Part shown: positions 12,727 through 23,907 of the stretch, piece by piece
How positions within the stretch are numbered: the first letter of the stretch is position 1
Layout of the letters: every line of letters starts with the position of its first letter
Assembly (NCBI RefSeq): GCF_001625215.2
Contig: NC_030381.2
Coordinates: 54,051,214 to 54,115,213, forward strand
Direction: 5' to 3'
From: Daucus carota subsp. sativus
Lineage: Eukaryota > Streptophyta > Magnoliopsida > Apiales > Apiaceae
DNA: 64,000 nt
Translations under genes and position numbers: made by a program
The notes under the pieces: generated by a model
Seen by the model: the letters and a program-made list of their open reading frames with translations, nothing else
Told to the model about the DNA's origin: nothing
Database searches by the model: none

Positions 12727-15700
12727 TCAAACCTTTTGAATAACTCGGAGTTTAGCGCTTCTGCTCCTCACATTCAACTTCTCTTCATCTTCGGATGGTG
12801 TTATGGGTCTCTTGGTGAGAATAATTGCATTTTTGCCTTTTATCATCTGTCGAACCCATGCTTCTTGTTCATCAATGGCACGATTAAGCTTTATTGCGTC
12901 TTTGTCATTTGAGCATGAACCTCCTTCTGCTATGGCTTGATTTATATCGCTACTGGTGCTAAAAATATTGAGAAATGTTTGCTTCACTATTCTGTCCTCC
13001 AAACTGTGGAAGGAAATTACAGCAAGCCTTCCTCCCGGTGCAAGGCAATTAAAACATGTATGCAGAGATTCCTCAAGTGTCCTGAGTTCGTCATTTACAG
13101 CAATTCTTAGGGCTTGAAATACTCGTGTTGCTGTCTTTATCCAACCTTGCCTCCCTCCTTGAAAATATGATTTAAATGTGAAAAATAATATCATTTAGAT
13201 ACGGAATAATAGCATGAAGTTACAACCTGCAGCTATTCCTAGCAGTTCATGTAGCAGTGCATTAGCAACTGCCTACTTCTGAACCAAGTACAGTAAATAA
13301 CAGTACTCTGAATATCTGAGAAAATAGGAATGTACCAAGGAAAGGGAACCTACCTTTAGCATTAAAAGTTGAATTTCGAATAAGATCTACAAGTTGACCA
13401 GTTGAATGCAAACCTCCACTCAAACGAGCCTTAACAATTTTGTTCTGGAGAGAGCGCCAATTGCTCTCCTCACCATACTCCCGCAGGATTCTCCCCAATT
13501 CAGTATCTGGCCATGAATTTAATATGTCTTCTGCTTTCAGACTAGCCTGTCATAGCCCTGTTACAATCAGTCAATTGGAAATAAGTATGAACATGCATGC
13601 ATGATGCGATATATATTCTCCGGCACAGGTCAAACAACATTTTGAATAAGAAGACCTCTAAGAGTATCATTAGTTTCCTGCATCAATTTGTACTTCCTAA
13701 AAGATAAGGGAAATATTTGTTGAAAAAAACATATTCTCCTCGATCTCACATTACAGTTTAAAATGCTAAAACTAAACTTCATCAAACAGGAAAAATTATA
13801 TAAAGTAATCAGAGTCTGGAAGATCAAATAAAAACAGTTCATCATTCTACACACAGTATAATAATCTAGTGTAGTTATCCACAGCAACTTACTAAACTAG
13901 ATATAGTGAACATAGCAATCTGGCGGCTCCTACCTTAGGATTCATTCGCATATCAAGTGGTCCATTATTAAGCACGCTAAAACCTCTTTTGGAATTGTTC
14001 ACCTGCATGTAGAAAGATTTTGGTTATAAATTTGAATGAGAAGTTAAGCGTTCCAATATAACTAATATAGATATACACCAGTTGAATCATATCATAATAT
14101 CCCAGAACAAACACACAACCATATAACTATATAAGTACGTCAAATTTTCAACTGCAGGGACAAAATCAGCATGTCAAATTTAAGTATATTTCGCTTTGAA
14201 TTTTGTTTATTATTGATATGATAATATACAGTAATAATTCATATTTAGAAGTTCTTTAAACATTCATCACCATTACAGAGCCACTTAAACTGTACCAGAA
14301 ATTCAGATTTATATTTGTATATTTTCTTTGCTGACATGAAAGGCATTCATATTGACTTATTAAAACAACCATCAATGACCAGTAATGGACATCTTAACCC
14401 AATAAGGTATCCCCCCTCGGGACATCTCCCTTTGAGGTAGTTTAAGAAAAGAAATTATAGGCTGCAAGAAAAGTTGGATTAAAATGTCATAGGTAATGAA
14501 TGAGAACGAGTAGTCTTTAAGAATGTAAGGAATTGAGGTACAAGACCTGCATGGATGACATTCCCAAGTCCATTAGAATTCCATCAATTCCAGAGACTTT
14601 AATGTTCTTATCAACCTCAGAAAGCACAGACCTGACATTTCTAAAATTTTCAACTGCTATGTGTGTTTTTGGGATTAAAGCTGAACTGCAAGATTTAGCA
14701 TGCAAGATGTCGTCGATCCGAGCTCGAGCCTTTTCATGAGCTACAGGATCAACATCCATTCCAACATACAACTGCATTTCAGAATGGGCCTGAATTATCT
14801 GCAATTCATAACGATAAAAATGATATTAGTGCATAGAGTAAAAGAAAAACAAACAACACAAAAGTACGTTTATAAAATACTACATACTAAACGACATTCC
14901 TACTTAAAATTCAGTTGGCAACACAACAGTCGTATGGGTACAAAATGAAAATTAAGCATGTCAACAGGAGACAGTATTGTTAATTCATAAACACGGCTGA
15001 AAATTTATTATTCAAGAACAAACAGACTGAAAATTTATTATTCAAGAGAACTGAAGAAGTTACAAGAAAGCGGACATCTACCTGACCCTAACAGTGAAAG
15101 TGTTCGTACTCCATACCCAACTTATGATTGGCTTTGGAATACACTTAATACCATTCTTACAAATTTAAAATTCTAGTTCCATCTCACTACTACAAGATGA
15201 ATGCTCAATCCTAATTTTCATCTATGTCCTCCTTCGCAAACCTCGTCCTTTAATACTCTCTCATTTTCCACTCTTCCTTTTTACATCCTTTACTTTCACA
15301 ATTAAATTTTGTTCACAATATCCAATTCCTCTTCTATCTCATTCAGTTCAGTCAACCAAACCGAGCATAAAAAAATCCAGAGTTGCTTATTATATGCAGT
15401 TCCAGTCTCTTATAACCCCCAGAATAACACCAGTTAGTTCATACCCAATATAAACTATCACACTCTACACAAACAAAATCATTCCCACATTTCTCAACAT
15501 CATAAAATCAAAACATCCCACTAAAGACACCAAAAGCACGTCATAACATACAATACCTACACAAACAAATTTGCACCCTGATACAGGATTACTAAGTATA
15601 ACAGAGCTAATGTGGCAAGTTTACTAGGAAATACAGTAATTGTTTTTATTTGAAGCTATATTCTGCTAAGTATTTCTATCTAAGTGGCAATTGTCATGAA

Positions 15701-16603
15701 TAAAAGGATACATCAAATTCTATCAAAACTCCTCTCTGCGCCTTTTCACTTCTCATCTATGATTTATATTTCCCATAAATTTATCGTTTGATATTCTCCT
15801 TGGTTGATTAGACCTGAATTTGTGCCAAGTCATTCTCGAATCAATCGTCAACTACATTATACCCACATCCCAAAACACCATAAAAATCAAAACTTTCCAT
15901 TATAAAAACCAAATGAACATTATTACATACAATACCTGCACAAACAAAACCACACCCACATTTCAAAACACCATAAAATCGAATCTATTAATCATACACA
16001 CCAAACGCACATCACTACATACAATCCCTCAACAAACAAAACCACACCCACATTTCAAAACACCATAAAAATCAAATTTTTCCATCATAACATACAATCC
16101 CACACAAACAAAGGCACACCCACATTTCAAAACACCATAAAAATCGAAACTTTCCATTACAAACACACACACACACATACCGCAGACGAATGCCCAGCAG
16201 CACCAAGAGTACAATCCACAAAACTCCTCAGCTGAACACACCCAAAAACCTCCAAAACCTCACCAAGCATCACAGGTATGTGGGACCCACTGTCCCCAAA
16301 TTTCAGCACAGCCTCCTCATCAAACTCCTTATCAGACCTGGTCCTACGTTTCACAGCAGCTAAATCAGCCAATCTCTTGCTTTTTACATCATCTTTGATG
16401 GCATCATTGATGTTCTTAGTGGTGGGTTTTTGATTTTGTTTGGTTTTCTTGGATTTTTTCTTGGTTTTTGATGTGATTTTTGAGGTGGTGGTGGAGAAGG
16501 AGATGAGGAGGCGGCGGTGGGGCGGAGAGAAAGAGAGGAGCGGCGGTGATGGGGAGAGAGAGGAGTTGAGAAAGAGGGTTTTGAGGAGTGATGCTGCTGC
16601 CAT
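12727..16603 (-). CDS. CMAL: Chloroplast 16S rRNA (cytosine-N4) methyltransferase, MraW/RsmH family
   Basis: Bacterial-type RsmH enzyme that N4-methylates a cytosine in the decoding centre of small-subunit rRNA. The Arabidopsis homologue CMAL works in chloroplasts. Exons on the minus strand: 16603-16181, 14798-14547, 14002-13934, 13546-13354, 13157-12727. Phases match and give 455 residues. The first ~45 residues are Ser/Pro/Thr/Arg-rich with no acidic residues, as in a plastid transit peptide. Family motifs follow in order: [10 protein letters not shown] (131-140, SAM loop), [25 protein letters not shown], the [17 protein letters not shown] block, and [13 protein letters not shown]. The frame stops just after LRVIQKV, where the family normally ends. 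Intron 1 (14799-16180) is long and carries a minisatellite. Nearest gene upstream on the same strand is the FRS gene, 1.0 kb away. Confidence 0.94.
15480..16170. repeat. Degenerate minisatellite in CMAL intron 1
   Basis: A unit of roughly 75-105 bases, with core CCCACATTTCAAAACACCAT then AAAATCGAA.CTTTCCATTA and ACATACAATACCTRCACAAA, recurs at about 15484, 15850, 15955, 16045 and 16118. The copies nearest exon 1 are the most alike. The array abuts the intron 1 donor, leaving an (AC)n run at 16161-16178 a few bases inside the intron. Confidence 0.75.
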
Positions 16604-17614
16604 GGCTGATAAAAATTCAAGCTTTCATTTGATTTGCGAAAATAAAGTTTTCTAATAATAAATGAAGTTGTAAAATTTTATTTATTAATTAATTGATTAG
16701 TTTATATTTTAAATTGAAAAAAGTTACATATAAGAAAGAAATGTTCTACATTTGTTACGAAATATAACGATTCAATATCTCTCTTCTATTTGTTTTGAAA
16801 TATTTATGATTATTAATTTCAAACAATCATGCCTAATAAATTAGTAGGTAAATAATAATAAGTATTATCCTTATATTTAATTTTATATTAATAAAAAAAA
16901 CAGGATATGTGTGCGGGTTGTAAAAATATTATCGTAAAGGTCAGATAATCATTTGATAATTTTTTTACTTTTTATTTACATCAATGGTGAAATGAACAAA
17001 TTTCAAATTAACCTAACTTCCTGTCAAATTTGAAAAGTAGCTTTTACTTGAAAACATGCTTTTTTAAAAAAGCAATTTTTGAACTAAAAAATTGTGCTCG
17101 GATTTAACAAACATTTTCACCAATTTCAAACTGATGCTTCTTGTACCCGTCCTAGTAAACTTTAGCATTTGTATTTGCATCAGCCCATTCAATAGCCTAG
17201 TTGAAAGCATGATTTAACTTATTCTTTACAGGAGCTTCCAGCATGTATTATTTTCAATAGACTAAAATTTCCTTCTGTTACATCATACTGACAGATAGGG
17301 ATGTGATCACTAAAACAGTGAAAGTGGTTTGCTCATTCATAATCCTAGTTTTCGCGATTAGATGAATTTAGTCGGTTAGTAGCCAATCTTCCTGGGGGAA
17401 AAATTTCCCTTTGCATCCTATCCTCTTTGTCCACTGCTGAAGTTGAGCTTGGGAGGCCTGATCAGGACTATTTTGGTTTGAGTTTGTTGGATTATCTGTG
17501 TCGCAGCTCAGATGAAGAATCTCTCCCAGACAATAAGAACTATCTTCCAATACATTCAAGGAAAGCTTTACTTGGATAACAAGAAGTCCGAAAGGAGATG
17601 CTTACAACATATAT
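16604..17614. other. Intergenic: CMAL promoter side and FRS 3' flank
   Basis: About 1 kb between two minus-strand genes. The right part (17360-17614) is probably the FRS 3' untranslated region. It contains a 63-codon open frame (17368-17559, minus) with coding-like composition (SPDQASQAQLQQWTKRIG) that might be an alternative last exon, but I could not join it convincingly. The AT-rich left part is the CMAL promoter. No mobile element is recognised. Confidence 0.45.
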
Positions 17615-20600
17615 TCACAGTTGCTCACGAATGTACACCATTGATCTCAACATGGAACTCAGTGTATCTTTTGAAACTTGAAATTTCACCTCTGTTATTC
17701 CTCCGGTAGTCTTGGTATCTTGTAGCTAAGACACGGAGAACAACTCAAAATGAGAGGAAAAACAAAAAAACATAGAATTAAGTACTATGATCTTCATGTT
17801 TGAAATTGCAATCAGCAATAAAGCTATAAAAATAAGTTCAGTCATTAAAGAGGGGGAAATGGAGTGAATATGATCCAACATAACAGCCCCATTCGTCCTC
17901 AGAAATTATCTCAAAGGGTGCAGCATCAAATATTTCACTCAACTTGGACAAGGACGCAAAATTTTGAGCAAGTGTCAAACTCATATTGCACTAGTAAGGA
18001 AGAGGGATGATTTAGATGGTTGCAGGCTTAAGTGGTAGTGGGTTGGGGGAATTTTCGAAGTGAACACCAAGGCACCCCATAGAAGTGTACAAGTCAATTC
18101 TTCTGCGGCAAAGTTTTCTATTCCAACTATAAAGGCTAAAATCCCCGTTCAAGGGATTGACGGACCCAGACTTCAACTTAAATCAAGCCTCTGTATCTAA
18201 TGAGCTCATGTGAAAAGCTATTTGAGTGTGTGTGAGATATTTTTTTATAAGAAATGAACGCAAATATCCAATTTTTTTGTAATGAAACACCAAATAATGT
18301 AAAGATGTTCAAGACATCACGGAAGATCCTTAGACAACTTTTTGGAAAAATGTGCTGCTGAAGAGGCACTAACATACTGAAGGACAGGAAAATTAAATTA
18401 TGGCACTATCTTTTTTAAAAGTTAAACTACATAAGAGGGTCTAGTTCTGTGACTTTGACGGCTATGGTGTATTATATATATATACACATCTTGTAATAAG
18501 CCTGTAAAATCCATCCATCTAGGCATGAGTTGAATGGAACATGGTCGATCCATGTGAGAATTATTGCAATAGAATTAAGCCTGCAGTAGCTAAGCTAAAA
18601 TAGAAGCAAGTTCACATAAATAAATGCACACTGACAAATGAACAAAACAGTCTAGCATGGTATATTTTATGAATATAATAATACAAAATTAAACATATAA
18701 GTGAGAGGTGAACACCTTTAAACTTATAACTGCTACTCTATTAGCTGGAATTGAAAGCTGTTGGCTAATGCGCATCATGGATTTCAACATAGGCTCTAAA
18801 GAAACCCTTGTGAGCCTAAATTGCACTTCTGATTCTGTCGGAGGGTTGTCATTGTCTTCTTGTAGCTACAATTCGGCAGACAAAAGAACTGAATAGGTAA
18901 AAAAAATGGCACATCGTCCTAAATGATAAAGTTATGATTCCACCGACTATCTCATAATCTAGCATCTGGTATCAAACAGAACATTTAATTGTATGTCTAA
19001 GTGGAGAGAAATAGTATCCTTGCAATATTTACAGAATACATGAGGTAGCAACTAAAGGAAAACATGTATATGAGTTGGAATGACTTAACTATCTGCTCAT
19101 ATCACCAAGAAAAATCATGCAAGTTGAAGAAAGAACACATACCTTAAGGTTGATCACAGCTATTTTATGTAGTGCTGTGGAATCCTTTGCTTCTAAGACC
19201 CAAGTCATGGATTTAAAGCATGTGAGAACTCCCTGCAGATTATATATAACAAAGAAACAATCTTATTGAAGATTTCATGTTTTGTAACATGAAAACTACA
19301 GTCTTCCCTGCATATTACCAGGGTATCAGGAGGGCCGCTTTCACAATTGACACACATTGGAGCAATACCTAGATGGCTTGGATCTGCAACAGGAACACTG
19401 GAATTGTTACGATTATAACCATTTGGTGTTGCATTTTTTTGAAGGCCACAATGTATCATTCACAGTCAGGTCAGATGCCAATATAGGAGTCTTATTATTA
19501 TCTTGCTGGTTATTGACTATGCTCCGAAAGTTTGGAGGTGAAACTTTAGCTATGCTTTGCTTCATAACAGCAACTTTCTTAGAAACATCTTTCAGTACTT
19601 TCAGAACAGTATTATAGGTTTCTGCAGTAATTGCTCCTTCCTCTGCAACGTTGATGGCCTTCTGGCATAGACTATTAAAACGCACAGTCAATGAATCCAT
19701 ATCTGTTGTATTAATATCAATTTTTTCTGACCAATCATCGATTCTGGCATTTTTGGTCCACCTCTTGATTATATAATGGGAAGGAAGCGTGGGAACATTT
19801 GTCACAGTGAAAACGGTCAATATGTGCCTACAGAGAATACCAGAGTACTCAAACATCTGGCAACTGCATTTTGCATTCATCTCCGAGACATTCCATGTGA
19901 CCGTGTAGGCTTTGTGGTCATATTCATATTTTGCAACTCTAAATTTACTGATGACTCCGTCATCTTCAATCTTATTGGCAGTATATATAAAAGTTTCAAC
20001 TAGTTCCTCCTGGAACTTCAAAAAAACCATTTTGCTGTAAAGATTTGCTGCCTGTCGTTCCATTGGTGATGGTGTTTTCAGGTCTGGGGTGGAGCAAATG
20101 GTATCATAATCTGCAAGCGCCTCTCTTTCAAATGAACTTTCCAGTGCTCTTTCATACTGCGTAAGGAATGAGGATATGGTGGTCTGCTGATTTACATACC
20201 CACTGAAAAAGGAGTGTAACCCCTGGTCAGCTGAAATCGTAGCAAAAAATGTACCCCGGAAATAAATTGGAGCCCACTGTCTGCGAGCATTATACACAGC
20301 TTGAAGCCACTCAATCTTCTGAAGACCAAATTTATCAATGAGAGAACACCATGATAATTCAAAATCCTCAATTGTCTCTGAAAAGTTGATACAACTATAA
20401 AGCTCTCCATAGAAGGGAGGATGTGAAAGAAAGACATTTGATAACCTCTCCTGACCTTCTCGCAAAATATGCCACTTGCAAATACAATGACGAGTTTTCG
20501 GAAACACGTGATTAACTGCAGACTGAATTGCTCTGTCTTGGTCAGTAGTTAAGGAAACTGGAGGACGGTTATTCATTGCAGAGAGCCATGTTTTAAATAA

Positions 20601-21533
20601 CCACGTAAAAGACGACTCAGATTCATCCATGAGCAATGCACATCCAAAAAGAACCACTTGACCATGGTGATTTATACCAGTGAAGGGAGTGCACGGTACC
20701 AAAAACCGATTAGGTCTATACATGGTATCAAATATAACAGCATCCCCAAAGTGACTATATGCATTCCTTGATCTTGCATCAGCCCAAAAGACGTTTGTCA
20801 AGTGATTTACATCATCAAGTTGTATGGCATAAAAGAAGCCAGGGTTTTCAGCCTGCTTCTTTTCAAAATAGTTAAGAATATTATGAGCATCCCTTCCCAA
20901 AGTTCTCCTCGCGGTATAAGATTGAGAAAAATTCATAGGGCCCACATTTCTAGGTGGTATTTCTGCACCGCTATTATTTAAATCCCCTTGACTAGGACCA
21001 CAGGATACAAGGTTCCCATCCATAGAGATTAACATATCACTCGAAGCATCAAAAGTTTCAGCAACATTCTTCTTAGCACCAGCAAAATGTCGTCGTGGTC
21101 TAATAGAATGAACCGTATTGGAACCCACATTAGAATGATTATGCTTCTCCACAAATTTCGTCACTACCCAACAATCTAAATCTCTCCTCTCTACCCTAAT
21201 CAGAGCATTACAACTCTCCACATTCTTCCTCCTAAAAACCTCTCGCGAACACGAAAACTCCCAACTAATAATATCCCCATCCGGCTTACTACGACTGTAC
21301 TGACCAACACGGATGCTAAAACCTTCACGCTTAGCATATGCCTCATAAAATGACTTTGCAACTTCTTCCGATTCAAACTCTCTACCAACATACGGCTTCT
21401 CACTTCCACAATCATCACCAACAATCTCTTTCTCACTCAAACACTCAAAACCCTCTTGTCTTTCTCCACCAATACAAACTTCAACATCTGACCTCCCCCT
21501 CCTCTCTCTCTCACTAATCACTTCAACATCCAT
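17615..21533 (-). CDS. FAR1-RELATED SEQUENCE protein (domesticated MULE transposase), frameshifted in this sequence
   Basis: FHY3/FAR1-type nuclear DNA-binding factor, nearest in memory to FRS5-like proteins. Exons (minus): 21533-19319, 19232-19143, 18865-18716, 17725-17615. Domains: FAR1 zinc domain about 62-134, MULE transposase-like core about 267-357 (D269, D331), SWIM zinc finger with C556, C558, C568 and H570. The last three exons are all phase 0 and encode repeats of a C-terminal module (FKSMTWV.., [14 protein letters not shown].., [13 protein letters not shown]). Exon 1 is 2215 nt, one base too many. In the T7 run at 19434-19440 (A7 on the coding strand) the frame leaves the family sequence and stops at 19413, giving 706 residues instead of a predicted 854. 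The frame after the run continues with the family's usual [13 protein letters not shown]-type linker. A leader intron is likely, with a donor near 21830. The cause may be a sequencing error or a real lesion. Confidence 0.88.
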
Positions 21534-23907
21534 ATATTAAAATCTTTTCACATTAAATTCTAGCAATAAATGTGGCCTACTAGGGTTCAAATGAGATATA
21601 TATACCCATAAGCTGCTTAATTAAGGGTCAAATGTACGCAAACCTTAACCAACTCGGAACTCTGGGAGACTGTTTCCGTAAAGACCCGATCTTTTTACCA
21701 AAATAACCAAATTTCAACCATAATAACACCAAATCTTGTCAAAATTCACATTCTTGCAGCCTCAATTTACAGAATGAAAAAATTCAAGCTGAAAAAATAT
21801 TCAAAAATGAAGAAGTTGAAAAGATCATACCTTTTAGCTCAAATTGTAAATGGGTTTTCTTGAAGCTAAGAGCTCATCAGAGTTATGTTTATGTATATAA
21901 CAAGAATAATTTGTGAAAAATTGAAGTGGAAAAGACATTGAGCTGACTGATGAGTGTAACAGAATTTGGTTACTTCATGTCTTCTTGTGACCCGCTTCAT
22001 TTGATTGACCCGACCCGTATTAGTACACGGGTACAGTATTAAAAAAGTTTCTGTTTTTGTCTTTTCCGATTTTTTTTAAAACATGTTCAAATTTAAACAG
22101 GCTTCTTTGGAAAAAAAATTCGTTAAATTGTCATCTAATGACATAATAATATTGTAAAATTGTAAGAAATTTAATTATTATTTTTAAAATTGTAAAATAT
22201 ATATTAATCAAAATAATCATCTTCCTATCGATTTATGTCCATATTTAATTTATCTTAGCGTACAAATCAAAAATAAAAAAAATGAACATAAATTGATAAA
22301 TTAATTACATGTTTTTCACACTGTTATTCCTCGAGAGCAAAACAATTAATTGAAATTTTAAAATACTGACCGGTCAAAACTTGTAATATTGTGATTGTAG
22401 GCTTGCAGCCATCACATTATTGACCGTTTAATCCAATTTTTAAGAAAATTTATTTTTACCAACCAGCTAGCTTCATGAGGACATAGAAGCTTAATTCTAA
22501 GCCCAGGTTCTCGCCAAGCATTTGCAATTTTAATAAACTGACAATTTTCTCATCATTTTCTGAATATCGTCAAAAACAATTGTGATTCTAATTAAACTTT
22601 AATTAAGTTTTAAGTATAACTTAAATCATGATTAATTAGCACCGAATTTTTAAAAGATAATTTAAAATATTGATCAAATATTTCAAAAATATAATATATT
22701 ATCGCTAGTTCAAATTAAATATTCCTCAATTTTATGAATCAAAACTTGGGATTAAATACATTCTTCTAATATTTTTATACGCACCTCTTTCGTTATATAT
22801 ATTTATTTATTTATTTATTAATTTACAATTGTGGACTAAAATTCAGACCCCAATTTAAAAGAATCTTCAGCTTTTACCAAAAAAATATCTTCACAATTCC
22901 TGTACATCGGCTCTTCTTAGTTCTTTTTAATATTTCATTCCCAAATCTTCCCTCCAAATTACATTCTACCTTCACAATTTTTTTCATTTTATCAAACTAA
23001 ATATAACGTCATATTTACCAAATCTCTTAATTTACATATTTTTAAAACATCTCTAATAAAATATTTAAAACTTCAAATCAGTGTAAATTTTAATATAAAT
23101 AAAATACATTTCAATGCAACCCTATTTCTATGTATATATCAGTGTTAAATAGGATATAAACGAATTGGAATTGATTTCATGAATAGCGAATTTTTCGTTT
23201 TTTGGTACTATAATATTTATAATATTTTGGTGTAATGCAAGTCTACTTCACATGCTTGAGAAAATATTTGAATCGGAAATTCTCACATGTTTGAGAAAAC
23301 ATTTGAATCGGGAATGAGAATGAAAAATACGAAAAAATACAATGAGAATCTACTTATTAATCCAAATACAAATTCTGATGCTCACGCCTCACTGATCAGC
23401 CTGTGAACCATTAACCAAATGCCAACAAAATTTTCAGACCGTCGTTTCAATTATTATAATCACAACCTGAGATAAAAAGACAAGCACCCTCCAATCCTCC
23501 ATTAACATTACAGTGTTCTGACACTTAAAAAAAAAAAAAAAAGCAATTCAAGAAAGTAGTAAAAAGACAAGCACTTTAACTTACCTTGTGCTGGTGCTGA
23601 TTCACTCCACCACTATATGCTTATTTCTATACAATGTCAATGTCATTCACTTTCTTACATTAGCTTACTTGTTAAGAAACTTACTTGCATTCATGATCGC
23701 TATCGAGATTTACGAGACCCTAGTCAAAATCAGTTTTAAAGACCCAAATCTGTATATAATTTGTATGTTTAGTACATTTTTCTATAAAAATTTCAAAAAT
23801 TACGGGGTCTTAAGTGAGAGACCAGGTCTTGTTCGTCTATAGTCAGGGTTACGTTTCCGTGCTTGCATTCTTTTTATATACTTGATCATAGTTCATTAAG
23901 TCGAGGC
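21534..23907. promoter_or_regulatory. Shared divergent upstream region between the FRS and bZIP genes
   Basis: About 2.4 kb separates two divergently transcribed regulatory genes. 21534 to about 21900 is probably FRS leader, with a likely leader-intron donor (AAAAG|GTATGA, minus) near 21830. The middle is AT-rich with TTTA repeats near 22800-22822, a short tandem pair (CACATG.TTGAGAAAA.ATTTGAATCGG) at 23250-23312 and an A16 run near 23528. No other gene is seen. Confidence 0.5.

Noticed and set aside
13630-13887. 85-codon minus-strand frame
   Set aside because: Located in a CMAL intron between exons 3 and 4; hydrophobic and low-complexity, with no family match.
19357-20003. Plus-strand frames opposite the FRS exon
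   Set aside because: Shadows of the FRS coding strand; no independent support.
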